A DNA stretch of 64,000 bases. Source: Sarcomyxa edulis. Lineage: Eukaryota; Basidiomycota; Agaricomycetes; Agaricales; Mycenaceae. Shown one piece after another: positions 25,046 to 41,130 of this stretch. The position numbers and the translations under genes were made by a program. The notes below the pieces were generated by a model. That model had not been told where the DNA came from and made no database searches. It saw nothing but the letters and a program-made list of their open reading frames with translations. The stretch covers positions 310,001 through 374,000 of the forward strand of contig QUOL01000017.1 in assembly GCA_009761415.1 (NCBI GenBank), read 5' to 3'. The number at the start of each line of letters is the position of its first letter. Within the stretch, counting starts at the first letter, position 1.

Positions 25046-25316
25046 GTCTCTTGCTCTCTAATCACACCTTGGCTCGCTTTCTTTTTTGACGACTATTCCC
25101 ACTACGTATAGTACATGATCTATTACGAACATATACGACTTTCGTATCGTACGGTTGTACAGTGTTTTGAGCCTGTACTTGTATTTCACAATTTTTCTAC
25201 GATCCAATCATCAGCAATCATCGAATGATATTCCGGAGATAAGATCATGATCGCACCGGGGCGCATGCTCTCGAAAAGCAGCGCAAATTGCAAGTCCTAC
25301 TTTAGCCTTTGCCAAC

Positions 25317-26183
25317 GTGATGCCTGGCTCTGAACCATCCTCCACGAAGTTCTTGCTTCTTACTGAGCGCCTCATAATACTTCCAACGCCATTTGCTATT
25401 CCAGACACCTCTTATCTGTCTCTATACGCTGCCTTACATGCCTCCGAGCAATTTTGCACCACAGGCTTTGGAGATAGCCGGCCAGCTCGGAGTTGGACGC
25501 AACAAGAGGTCTATGAACAGGTTCTGAAGGACGTTACGATTAACTGGAGAGGGCCTGCCAGGATGGGAGACTGCGCTCTGGGATTGAGACCTGTCCTAGA
25601 TGATGACTCGAATCTGACAGTTGCAACCTCTGCGAGTCATGAGGGCTACACAATATTAGAAGGAGAAAGCTACGAACAGTTTATGAGCTCTGTCAAGGCC
25701 ACGGGTACGCCGATCCAATGGTGTGGATATGTAGGGGCTCGGAATGGGTTACATCGCCTACTGCCTCCCGAGGATGGAAAGTTTCCCGAATGGCCTGAAA
25801 GTCTGTCATCTTTACGATTCTCCCACCCTGAAGATGCGTCCTGATTTGTACTGGATACGTTAATTTTGGCTCTTGCTACTAGTGATCGAATTGAGGTATG
25901 GAATTTCTCCTTCATTCTGGGGTCGAGGTATTGCTCCGGAGGCGGCCGAAGCGATCTTAGATTGGGCAATTAGCCAAAGGGATACGAAGAGATTCATTGC
26001 CGCGACGAAGAGGACTAATACGCGTAGCGAAGGCGTTCTACGGAAATTGGGGTTCGTGGAAAACGATGTATGTGACCAAAAAATCATTACTACTTCCGGT
26101 GAATGCATCGCTGACGTTTCGAGTAGACCACTTACTGGCAGGATCCAACGGTGCGAGAATGGGAACGACGATCTATGCCTTAG
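25317..26183 (+). CDS. GNAT-family N-acetyltransferase (RimJ/RimL-like)
   Basis: Three exons (25317-25800, 25883-26067, 26127-26183) encode 241 aa. It opens with KFLLLTERLIILPTPFAIPD (strand 1 and helix 1 of the GNAT fold). The acetyl-CoA region lies at ELRYGISPSFWGRGIAPEAA, with the GRGIA loop as motif A. The C-terminal LRKLGFVEND and TTYWQDPTVREWERRSMP complete the fold. The first intron joins PEWPE to MIELRYG, a junction expected for the family, with a GTCTGT donor. It would acetylate a small molecule or a protein N-terminus; the substrate is unknown. The ATG at 25317 is followed by a second ATG at 25320, either of which could be used. Confidence 0.85.
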
Positions 26184-26696
26184 TGTGTTGTGCAGAGTCG
26201 CCTAAGGGATTCCTATCGAAATTTACTTGTGTCTCAGCGTTCGGCTGTAGAAAGTACACGATCAATCGAGAAGGGAACAGGCCGCTCGAATTGGAACGGA
26301 CATTGTAATGTTACCGCGAGATACAGATATAGACGGCCCGTTTTCAGGACGTCCAACGGCTCGTCCGTGATCAAGTTAGCTGTCCTGTGTCCAACTAGAA
26401 CTCGAAGTTTTTCGACTCTTCGTACCTTCCAATTGACCGATGTAATTCCATAGATTATATAGGGCAGTCGCGCGAATGCTTTTATCGTCTTCGCTTTTCC
26501 TTTGTTGATAGTCTTGGGAGTGGTGGATGCACAAGCAGGATTCGGATACCGTGCCACCCGGGAAATGCAGAGTGTATAACCGACGGCTCCTCGAAGTATG
26601 TGACAGGACACTGAGCCAAGAAGAAAATCTCGAGGAATCGGATCAGTTGACAGCATAGGGACAGACAGACTACACACTGTTCAAAGTGTCGAGTTT
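26184..26696. other. intergenic, nothing recognised
   Basis: Convergent spacer between the GNAT gene and the MYND paralogue B. Confidence 0.4.
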
Positions 26697-27696
26697 TTAC
26701 TGCGCTTTTTGAGCTTTCTTGCAGGCGATCTTATGGTCGCTGGAGATTGAGAGAGTTTGTATCAATTAGATTCAGTACAAAGTCGAACCCCACTTACGAC
26801 CAATCCGCTTTCTGGCACTCGCCATCACAATCTGCATTGATGACAGTTAGGAAAGACACGAAGGGCAGTGTACAGAGTTGTAAAGCCTCACAACAAGCAA
26901 TCTTACACGCCCCACACCGCTGCAACTTGACACCCCTCTTTCCACACTTCCTACAGGCGTCCGTAGCCATCATGAATTCCTTAGACCGATTTATGTCTCC
27001 TGTTCCTTCAACCCTCGTATTCCTCACCTTGACTGTATCCCGTCTCCCCGCCGCACCCTCACCCGATATAGCAGCATCCGCGATATCGTTTCGAATGATT
27101 AAATCCAAGTTCTTCCGAGTCGACTGTACGTCCAGGGCCACCCATCTTTCAAAATGCGTCGTATCGGCGATTGGGGATTGAACGAACAAGGGGTGAGTTT
27201 CTGCAAGATCTAAGGCCTCTTTGTATCGTTTCGCAGCTGTGGCTCGATCTCGTTTGTCCCATGCTAAAGCACCGAGAGTGAGGCCAGCTGCGATTTGCAT
27301 GCCTTTGAGTAAAATTTTGCCACGAGCGGTCTTGAATTGAGGGTGTTTAGACTCTGGAGAGGGTTTGAACGAGTACAATAACTTGAAAGCTTCCGGAGCT
27401 GTAGCTGGAACACATGTACGTGCGTTAGCATCAAAAGGTTACGTCTTGGAACAAAGCCACAGACCTTGATTGAACGGCATCTGGGTGTCTCGAAAGAACC
27501 CAACAAAGTTTTTCCAGACACATCCTAGAGTCTCTTGAGGAAAATCAATAGGAACGATAGCGGGGACACGCGAGGTGACAATCTCGTCTTGGAGAATTTT
27601 CTTGATGGCTTTCTGGTACAGTTCGAATGTCTCTGGAATCCGACCTTGTGCGTACAGGGTTTCAGCCTGGTGGAATAGAGCTACGCCGGTTGCCAT
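26697..27696 (-). CDS. MYND-type zinc-finger protein, paralogue B
   Basis: Four exons (27696-27465, 27404-26892, 26831-26798, 26739-26697) encode 273 aa, with introns at the same codons as paralogue A. N-terminus: MATGVALFHQAETLYAQGRI. Middle: ILLKGMQIAAGLTLGALAWD, continuing KRDRATAAKRYKEAL. The MYND finger is complete: CRKC, CGAC, CYCDGEC, HKIAC. It is more similar to paralogue A than to C by eye, including the GEGAAGRRDTV segment. It is divergently transcribed from paralogue C with 724 bp between the start codons. Function unknown; a protein-binding zinc adaptor is likely. Confidence 0.85.
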
Positions 27697-28420
27697 TTCG
27701 ATCTGAATTGGACTACGAACAATTTTAAGAGAGCCGTTTATTCGAGATGAAAGTTCGAGTTAGGGGTCACTGTGGCTGTGCGTAAATTTCTTTCGTTCAA
27801 CGCACTTAGGAACCGGTCAAACGAGAATTTCTCGACTACCCATGTCCCGCTTGCCTTTGTCTCATTTGCAATAGACGTGTAAATCGAAAGACATGATGCG
27901 GACGGTCAAGTGTCATTTTGGGCACTTCCACTTGCTCTAAATCTCTCTAAATCCATCATTCCCGATAGTACTTGGACAGCTTTGGACAGTCGTCGGATAC
28001 TCCGAAGAACTAGCGATACGAAACGAGCGAAAAGTAGGGTGTCAGCGCTTTGAATTGTCGTATGTGGTTGGGAAGTTGACAGTATGGTGTCTTTCAGATA
28101 TTCATTTCTAATGGACCTCTGATTGACCTCTGACGACTTTGACAGAACGAATCCCTCCAGTATGTATATCCTAGACTCAGCAGAATCCAGGGGGCTCAGT
28201 ACACCACACTGTGATCCATAGAGGGTCAAACAAGGGTATCCTGAGGCACGCCGAGTCGTTCAAGGAATTGTTTACTCTGCCTTAGGGAGACTATTAGATA
28301 GAGGGGTCTCGGGTACGGTCCCGAGCCCCTAGCCTATATCTTCTGAGGCTCTCCCCAACTAACCATACTTCGAACCCTCCACTTCAGGGAACCCAGTCGC
28401 AACTCGCTTATCATTCTCAA
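27697..28420. other. shared divergent promoter of MYND paralogues B and C
   Basis: 724 bp between two divergent start codons. No third gene recognised. Confidence 0.5.
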
Positions 28421-29402
28421 ATGGCCGCAAACGGTGTAACTCTGCTCCAACAGGCCGAAGTTCTTTATAGCCAACATCGAATTCCCGAGACCTTCGAGTA
28501 CTACCAGCTGGCGATCAAGAAAATCCTCGAAAACGAAAACGTCACTTCTCATATCCCTGCCATCATTCCTCCCGACTATCCTCAAGAGACCTTAGGATAT
28601 GTCTGGAGAAGTTTCGTTGGTTTCTTCCGGGATCCTGAAATGTCCTTTGATCAACGTACGTGAACCTGATGTCTCAACTCTCAACGTACTCAATCCAGTG
28701 CTTTCTAGATACAGCTCCAGAGGCGTTCAAGCTCCTAAATTCATTCAAACCCTCATCACCTTCCAAACATCGTCAGTTCAGATCGCAGCGTGCCAAAGTC
28801 CTCCTCAAAGGGATGCAAATCAGCGCAGGACTTACTCTCGGAGTTCTAGCCTGGGACAAACTTGACCGGGCAACCGCTGCAAAACGATACCAAGAGAGTT
28901 TAGATCTGGCAGATACACACGCCTTGTTTATTGAATTTCCCATTGCTAGTTCGACGATGTTTCTCGAGAGGTGGGTAGCGGAGGATATAAGTCAAATCCG
29001 GCATAATCTAGAGACCGTCGTGGCGTGCGATGTCGAAAATGCTCGGAATTCGGGTCAGGAGACGGCGGGAAGGCGGGAGATAATCGAGGTGAGGAATTTT
29101 AGGGTTGAGGGGCCAGATAATGAGCACAGGCCGGAGGAAGCGATTATGATGGCTACGGATGTTTGTGGACAGTGTAAAAAGAGGGGGGTGAAGCTTCAGA
29201 AGTGCAGTATCTGTAAGAAAATATGCTGTGAGTCTCTTGCACTCGTGTAATCCACACACTAAAGAAACACTGATTCAATCTTCTAGATTGTAACAAGGAA
29301 TGCCAGAAAGCGGATTGGCGGTCAGCAAATGTCATTCTTCTCCGTCTTTGTCCTGTAACTAAAGTCATCTTTAGTACACATAAGGTTATATGCCAACGAT
29401 AA
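28421..29402 (+). CDS. MYND-type zinc-finger protein, paralogue C
   Basis: Four exons (28421-28655, 28709-29227, 29287-29320, 29375-29402) encode 271 aa with the same exon plan as paralogues A and B. It starts MAANGVTLLQQAEVLYSQHR. The middle has VLLKGMQISAGLTLGVLAWD. The MYND finger reads CGQC, CSIC, CYCNKEC, THKVIC. It is the most diverged copy: its C-terminus is shorter (ends ICQR) and the last intron uses an unusual GTCAGC donor. The finger cysteines and histidine are all kept, so it is probably functional. Confidence 0.85.
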
Positions 29403-29554
29403 TGATACAAGGGGTTGAGGAAAGCTACGACGACCCAGGTGGCGGCCAGACATGGGGCCTTGCTGGAGTCTCTGAAACAATGTTCAACCTCTATGAAGAT
29501 TGTTTTTTGTATGGTCTTCCTGATCGCACCTGCTAGACTATCAAAGACAACATC

Positions 29555-29592
29555 AAGATGATAAGATAAGACGATAAGATAAGACAAGAAGA
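29555..29592. repeat. GATAAG short repeat
   Basis: GATAAGATAAGACGATAAG and further copies form a short degenerate run of GATAAG between the MYND C gene and the next, convergent gene. It could be a microsatellite or a cluster of GATA-factor sites. Confidence 0.6.
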
Positions 29593-29648
29593 TCAGTAGG
29601 TAAATAACACTTCAACGTAATAAACATTTTGATAGTATAGGCTTATGG

Positions 29649-31086
29649 TCAGCGGCCGTTGTCTTGCGTCTTCTTAGGCACGATCTGGAAGAAAGAAGAA
29701 AGGGAACTTTGTTGTTTCCCTCTCTTAGGTTGAGGTTGGGATGAGCTGGGAGTTGGAGTGGGAGTGGGAGGGGCGTTGTAAGTCGTAAAAACCGGGGTAG
29801 GGGTTGAGAGGGGGGTATGAACGATGGATGTTCGTGCGCGGCGCGTAGGGACCGAGGCTGGGGCAGGCGTAGGTGCAGGCGTGGGGATGTCAGTATATCG
29901 AGATTCGCGCCATGCGGAAGTTACAGGTACAGATCTAGGTAGCAATGGTGCTGGTGCTGGTGTCGGTGTCGGTGTCGGTATCTTGTGTACTGGGACGGGT
30001 GAAGGTGCGGTAACTCGAGGGGTAGCAGAGATCGCGGTGCGGGTCTGCGATTCAACGATATAGATTAGTGAGTCAGTAGAATATTGCATGGGTCGCAGAT
30101 GTGGATCTTACTCTACGTCCTCCTCGGAGGTCGATCATAATAGTCGGGACAAGAGCTGGGGTATTATCGTTCACGCTGGTGGTGGATAGAAGAGACTGTT
30201 TCCCAATCTAGAGTAAGAATCCGGTGTCAAGATCCGGGAGTATATATATAACGCTCACCTTTGTCGGCTTTGCCTTTGGTCTCGGTTTTGATTTCGGTTT
30301 CGGCTTCGAATCGGAGGGTAAGGCTTGGGAACGAGTTCGCGCGGGCTCGGGACTAGGAGATGGGGTAGGGATATGTTCTCCTGCTCTAATCATCCTGGAC
30401 GTTTCGGATAATTCGAACTTGAGACGCTTCACTACGGCTTCCCAATCGCTGTCGTCGTACTTCCTCTTGGGACCGGATCCCGATGAATGGAATGTGGAAG
30501 GACCAGAGTCCTGAGAGATACGTGTTGCACTGGTTTGAGGGAGAGAGTATGTGCTGAGAGCGTTGGCGCTGTTCGTCACGTCGGGCTGGACAGAATTCGA
30601 GGTTTCGACCATAGACGCTGACGTTCGAGTTTCGTCCGAAGCCGTCGACGTATCGCGTGTCAAGATTTGTTCTTCGTGATGCGCGACAATGGCATGATTG
30701 CGCCTCGTATTCATAGCCGAGACTGTCCCCGTCGATGAACTACCACTTGGGCCCGCCATCGCGTTCGCCTTCCCCTTGCGAGCCGCGTCTTTCTTCTCCT
30801 CCTGTTCCCTCTCGAACTTGTCAAGGATCACCTGAAAAGCAGCCTGCTTTGCCTGAGGACCCATTGTACTCCAGCTAGCATCCAATCCAGCAGTCTTTCT
30901 CTCCCTGCGCCTATCTTTTTTCCGCTTCTCCTTCTCCCTACATTTTTCGCAGGTCAGCAACGTCTGGGTTTTGGGTACTTGACGGGTGCATTGAGTGCAT
31001 GATCGGGTGTCTGAGGAGGGGTTTAATGCTGCCAGTCGGAGAGAAAGTTCGAAATTTGAGCGCCCTGCCGCGGTCGACCTTTTCAT
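29649..31086 (-). CDS. zinc-ribbon-like protein with C-terminal PIP box (putative PCNA-binding protein)
   Basis: Three exons (31086-30259, 30207-30112, 30044-29649) encode 439 aa. Near the N-terminus a four-cysteine motif CTQCTRQVPKTQTLLTCEKC is followed by a strongly basic EKRKKDRRRERK helix, a likely zinc/DNA-contact module. A coiled-coil-prone region (AAFQVILDKFEREQEEKKD) and a long disordered Ser/Thr-rich part follow. A predicted helix (DWEAVVKRLKFELSETSRMI) leads to Pro/Lys-rich low complexity (SKPKPKSKPRPKAKP; PTPTPTPAPAP). The C-terminus contains QSSLSSFF, an exact Q-x-x-L-x-x-F-F PCNA-interacting peptide, flanked by KRGKQ and QIVPKK. This suggests a nuclear replication- or repair-associated protein. 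The family is not recognised. The start is the first ATG in frame; an upstream exon cannot be excluded. Confidence 0.75.
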
Positions 31087-31447
31087 GGCGTCGAAGTCAG
31101 TGATCAACAGACTGGGTCACGTACAATCACAGGGTCACTCTTGCGCATGACCGTGACATCGCTCTCGCGACTAGGATTCAACACGCGTGAGCGACGAGCG
31201 CCTTGCGAGCGCCTCATTTCTGAAATTGATTTTCGGTATGGGACTTGCGTATCAGCATTGATGTCAAATCTAGGCATTCCTGAGGTTTCGCGGTGTAGGG
31301 AGAACCGTATAACAGACTATAGGGTCAATTGAAGATGTTTTGAGCGCGGAAGATCGTTGCAAAAAGAGGGACACAACAAATTCGGGTGAAAACTCTAGCA
31401 ATACTCGCATGGAGGGACTAGAAAAAATGTAACACAGAACACGCTAT
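31087..31447. other. intergenic, nothing recognised
   Basis: Upstream of the PIP-box gene. It reads through to the tRNA without another feature. Confidence 0.4.
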
Positions 31448-31530
31448 TGCATTAAGAGGGAATTGAACCCCCGGCGGGTCGAGACTTGCTCGAATGGCAA
31501 CGACCCAGGTTACCACTACCCCATTAATGC
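31448..31530 (-). tRNA. tRNA-Gly (GCC) with 12-nt intron
   Basis: The minus strand folds as a complete cloverleaf: acceptor stem GCATTAA with TTAATGC, D-arm GGGT-AGTGGTA-ACCT, anticodon stem GGTCG with CGACC, four-base variable loop CGCC, T-arm GGGGG-TTCAATT-CCCTC, and discriminator A. The anticodon loop reads TTGCCA then T once a 12-nt intron (TTCGAGCAAGTC) after position 37 is removed, giving anticodon GCC. B-box sequence GGTTCAATTCC fits RNA polymerase III transcription. Very short tRNA introns at this site are common in basidiomycetes. Confidence 0.88.
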
Positions 31531-32833
31531 GATGAAGACGATTGACTTATAGAGCCTCTGAGGCAGCATAGATATCCCGACTCACCTTGTAAGATTTAGA
31601 GCCAAGTGGCGGTCGGTTATTTTATCACGACATTGCAGGAGTTTGCACATCTGACGAATTTGATTGAGGGGAAGAGGGTCGGTGCAAGCTCGAGAGAATG
31701 CAGAGATTAGAAGGTACAAGCGATACATGAGCAGGTAGGACGAAGACAGTTGTCGACAAGCAGGACGCAGCTTTGGGTGAGAAACTTGTTTCTTTTGCAA
31801 TCGAAATTATCGTATGCTCGGTTCGGAGTACCGACGTCGGGTTCGTATGCTTCAGCAGAGTGAGGATAACAATGCGTGGGCGTACGTCAGGGAAATTCGT
31901 TGATCTTTTGTCGACCAATCAATCGCGATGTACGGTCGGCGCGCTGTCATATTTGAATTGGAGCTGGAGGATCCAGATAGACCCTGATAGACCAAGTGAG
32001 AAATTGAAGGTGTGCGGGCTCCGGAGAGTTGACATCGCAAATGTCAGCCTACTTCAATTGCCGTCCGTTGCACTCCAAGCTATATCGAGGAGCGTCAGAG
32101 AAATTTTGTGAACGGCACAGAAGTCTCATAGTACGTTGTGTCGATTTCGACTCGCTCGTCGCCCCATGTCTCGATATCCTTTCAGAGGCAAAGGTTTTGC
32201 GCCGTCGAGATGCCGAGAAAAGGGACTGTGGTCTGCATCGAATGCCACGCAGCACGGGGAGTAGACGTGGAGTCAGAGCAGGCCGGACGGTGGTGTGAAA
32301 GGTTAAACGAGATGAAGAAAAAGGATGTACAAGGACAAGGGAGGCAATATGAGTTCAAACAAACAGGCGTACATGTAATGGACATTCCAGTTGAGATGAT
32401 AGTTGATGAAACGTATGGTTGGCACACAAACGACGGTGTCCCACAAGAAACAGTGGCCGGCAATTTCGTTGGCAATGCAAATTCGAGAGGGAGGCGAGAA
32501 AGAGAAAGAAGCTCGGAATCGAACATGAGCACTGGTTAGTGCAGTGATGCTATGGCATGAAGCCTTAGACATCGGATTCGTTTGTGATTGGGAGTGGCCT
32601 CTGTTTCGTGCGAAATGTTCGACCAAGCTTTTCGAGAACGTCAACGGGCGCAGTTACAGTGAATTCGACGTCTTCGGTATGAAATGAAGCCCTCTCAACC
32701 TCTCATTTGAAGTGCACGGTAATCGAGGGTCGGCAAGGATGAACCTGTGCTTCCCCTCTGGAAGACCGTTACATTCCAAAAGTGGATTGCGTCGTCTACA
32801 TATGAAATCGTACATACAATCCATGGGTGTTAG
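31531..32833. other. 1.3-kb stretch without a recognised gene
   Basis: An open frame at 32138-32539 (contains PRKGTVVCIECHAARGVDVE, then QAGRWCERL) has no domain resemblance and no clear start. Minus-strand frames overlap it. I see no supported gene. Confidence 0.35.
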
Positions 32834-33195
32834 TCATGTCTCCAAGCTGTAGGTATTCTTCTCCAGCTGTAAGAATGACATGCATGAGCTTCATAAACTA
32901 ACGGTCCAGGGTAAAGTCAAACGTGCCTCGGCCTCAAGTTCCTTTCGAACTCTGTACTCCTCATCAGACTTGATGACCAGGTGATAGTCATCCAAATCTT
33001 CGATAATGAAGCTCCACTTTTCGTTCATCGTGAGCAGGATTTGCTTCACAGCGGGGTCACTGGTCCAGAGTGTCAAGTAAAACCGAGAATCAGTGGGCTT
33101 CCACATACCAAGTGAGTATCACACCTAGTATCTCTCGTATGTCAGACCATGTCAACTGCAAAAATGTTGAAATACATACTCCTGATGGCCTTCAT
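32834..33195 (-). CDS. TFB5: TFIIH subunit TFB5 (TTDA/GTF2H5)
   Basis: Four exons (33195-33180, 33124-33109, 33059-32927, 32866-32834) encode 65 aa, the usual size for this smallest TFIIH subunit. It reads MKAIRSVILTCDPAVKQILL, then an aromatic segment, FIIEDLDDYHLVI, and ends ELEAELEKNTYSLET. CDP-x-x-K and the (I/L)EDLDD-x-H-L motif are hallmarks; the protein stabilises TFIIH and stimulates the XPB ATPase in transcription initiation and nucleotide-excision repair. The first two exons are only 16 nt each. The last intron (32926-32867) begins GC (GAG|GCACGT) and ends CAG, so it is a GC-AG intron. Without this splice the frame ends in unrelated residues. It is divergent from RKI1, with about 480 bp between. 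Confidence 0.9.
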
Positions 33196-33674
33196 CGCAG
33201 TGAACTGCTGACTGGGAACGGGGTTTGACGGCAAGCTGGATCACGAGAACCCGAGAGTCCGTGTGTGTAATCGTGAATTTGGCGGAAATGCTCAAAACCG
33301 CGGTCTCAAGAGTTTCCTCCATCTCCCATCTCCGAATTCGCTACAGTTTGATCCAACGACGTTCTATTTCCAACTCGAAGATGCCTTTGCCTTCACAGAA
33401 TGACCCTGATTTCCCGTACGTCCGCGCTCAATAATTTACAATGGACTTTGAACGGAATGATGTCCTAACTATCCGGATGTACTTGCTCAAAAATCCTTAC
33501 TCGCAACCCCGGGCTTTCGCTTCCAATAACCCCAACCTTTCAACGATAACGCAATATGACCTTGGTTTCTTCAAGTACTACCGTCTCCGAGCCGACCGTC
33601 ATTCGACCAGTACTCAACCTTCCAAGCTCTGAGACGAACGCTACACTCAGCTTGAACGGTGCGTGGTTACACGT
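33196..33674. other. divergent spacer, TFB5 / RKI1
   Basis: Promoter region for both genes. A short frame starting MPLPSQNDPDFP at about 33382 and a Pro/Ser-rich frame at 33441-33632 look partly coding but could not be joined into a recognised product; a small unrecognised gene is possible. Confidence 0.35.
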
Positions 33675-35026
33675 ATGTTGGGAAAGAGCAAGGGTCTGAT
33701 GATGATTGCAGGTGGCGTCCTCGCTTCACCTACACTGGAGAAACCTTTGAGCGTGATAGAGTCTTCCAAGAGACTCGCAGCATGGACTGCGGTAGACCGA
33801 CATGTACTTCCTGAACACAAAGTGCGTTACTCTGCATCTGTGATGTACAAGATGTATTAATGATTCTTCAAGGTAATTGGTATTGGCTCAGGTATGTTAT
33901 AATGGAGGTGCCGTTGCTCTAACTTGTCTTGACGACGTACTCTCCATAGGATCAACGGTCCCGTACGTTGTTGAACGAATAGTCAAGCAAGGACATGACT
34001 TGAACAAAGACCGTGTTTTCATACCCACTGGTCTGCATCCGTCTACGTCTCGATGTGAAAGAACCCCATTTGAATGATCATAAACAGGGTTCCAATCAAA
34101 GGAACTCATCGTTTCCTCTGGATTAAACTTGGGAGACGTAGACCAATACCCTACAATCGATATAACCCTCGATGGTGCAGACGAGTACGTGCAGTCGTGT
34201 AAAGCGGATATATTGATGCTGATGCTCCCATTTTTTAGAGTAGACCATAATCTCAACTGCATCAAAGGCGGAGGAGCTTGTCACCTCCGTGAGAAGGTCC
34301 TTGCTGAAGCTGCTACCATGTTCGTACATAACCCTATAACTCGTTTCTGCTACTAATGTTGTCATCGTTCGTAGTTTCATTCTGGTTGCCGACTATCGCA
34401 AGAACGTAGAGTTCTTGTGCACTAACGTACGGACGAGAATTCTGAAATTCATTCCCATCTGTGCTGACGCGCTTCTATCTCTCTCTTTCCATAGTTCCGA
34501 CCAGGCGTGCCAATTGAAGTAGTACCCTTTGCCTATGCAAAGGTCTTGCAAAACCTGCATCATATTCTCGGGTCGCCCAAAGCTACGTTACGGATGGCTG
34601 TAGCCAAAGGTTAGTGTTCAGTTATTTATTGGTACTGGTAGTATCACTGATGTCGTCTTCGTAGCTGGACCTGTGGTCTCAGACAATGGCAATTTCATCA
34701 TCGACGCGCCGTTTGAGCGGGAGAAGATGATCAACCCTTACACTGTCAGTTTTTATCTCTCGTTCGTCCGCTATCCACACAAGATGGACTGACCCTGCCC
34801 TTGTTATGATCTTTCCTCAGATCATGGCTCAAATCAAAATGCTAACTGGGGTTGTCGAGGTTGGGCTGTTCTGCCATATGGCCAAGGCGGCGTATTTCGG
34901 TAATGAGGTGAGGTGGTTTTTATGTTGATTATTTGGCTTAATTGCTGACCCCAATCAAACTAACAGGATGGAAGTGTTACCGTCAAATGGAAAGATGGTA
35001 GAGTCGAACAGGTCGCAGCACCTTGA
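33675..35026 (+). CDS. RKI1: ribose-5-phosphate isomerase
   Basis: Ten exons encode 272 aa from the ATG at 33675. Family motifs are all present: [17 protein letters not shown] (substrate phosphate loop), [27 protein letters not shown] (catalytic Asp/Glu region), [17 protein letters not shown] (catalytic Lys and Glu), [52 protein letters not shown]. It converts ribose-5-phosphate to ribulose-5-phosphate in the cytosolic non-oxidative pentose-phosphate pathway. One exon is 19 nt (33873-33891), and the intron after 34319 uses a GTTCGT donor. The true start may be a little different: the first 15 residues ([14 protein letters not shown]) are less typical than what follows ([20 protein letters not shown]). 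It is head-to-tail with AROM. Confidence 0.93.
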
Positions 35027-40662
<5,636 letters not shown>

Positions 40663-41130
40663 ATGGGTGTAAACTTGTGGAAATGTTTTGCCTATTTGTA
40701 TGACCCCAGAATCGTAGTACAATCTTTAGATGCATCTGCTACACTGCGGTGGCCTTAGAACTCGAGCAAACTGAGTGGCACAGTCGACCTCACGCTCTGG
40801 TGGCTGCTCATCATTACGAGTATCCTATGCCGGCATCGTCGTTCATGGAAAAAGGAGATGCTCGCGTTATGCCGTGTCCCGCGGCGAGGGTAAAAAAAGA
40901 TATGAAATTCTACCCGGCGGCTATACATGTCCACGAGGGAATTATGTAGGCAATAAAAATTGATTATTTTCGCCGTCCGCGGCTCAAAGTTCGAGCAAGC
41001 ATCCGTGCTCCTCCGCAACACCAAGGCTCCAAGATACCCCCTCCCTATCGCCGTACTCGAATAGTAATTGCCAAAAAGTACATATCCCAGCTTGTCCTAA
41101 CTTTCCTCGTTCCCCCTCTTCATTTTTACG
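40663..41130. other. intergenic, NDE promoter
   Basis: About 470 bp between AROM and the NADH dehydrogenase gene. No gene recognised. Confidence 0.45.

Noticed and set aside
29824..30063. Gly/Val-rich plus-strand frame
   Set aside because: Reverse image of the Pro/Thr-rich exon of the PIP-box gene.
32138..32539. 133-codon plus-strand frame with CIECH motif
   Set aside because: A lone Cys-x2-Cys with no second ligand pair, no domain and no splice context.
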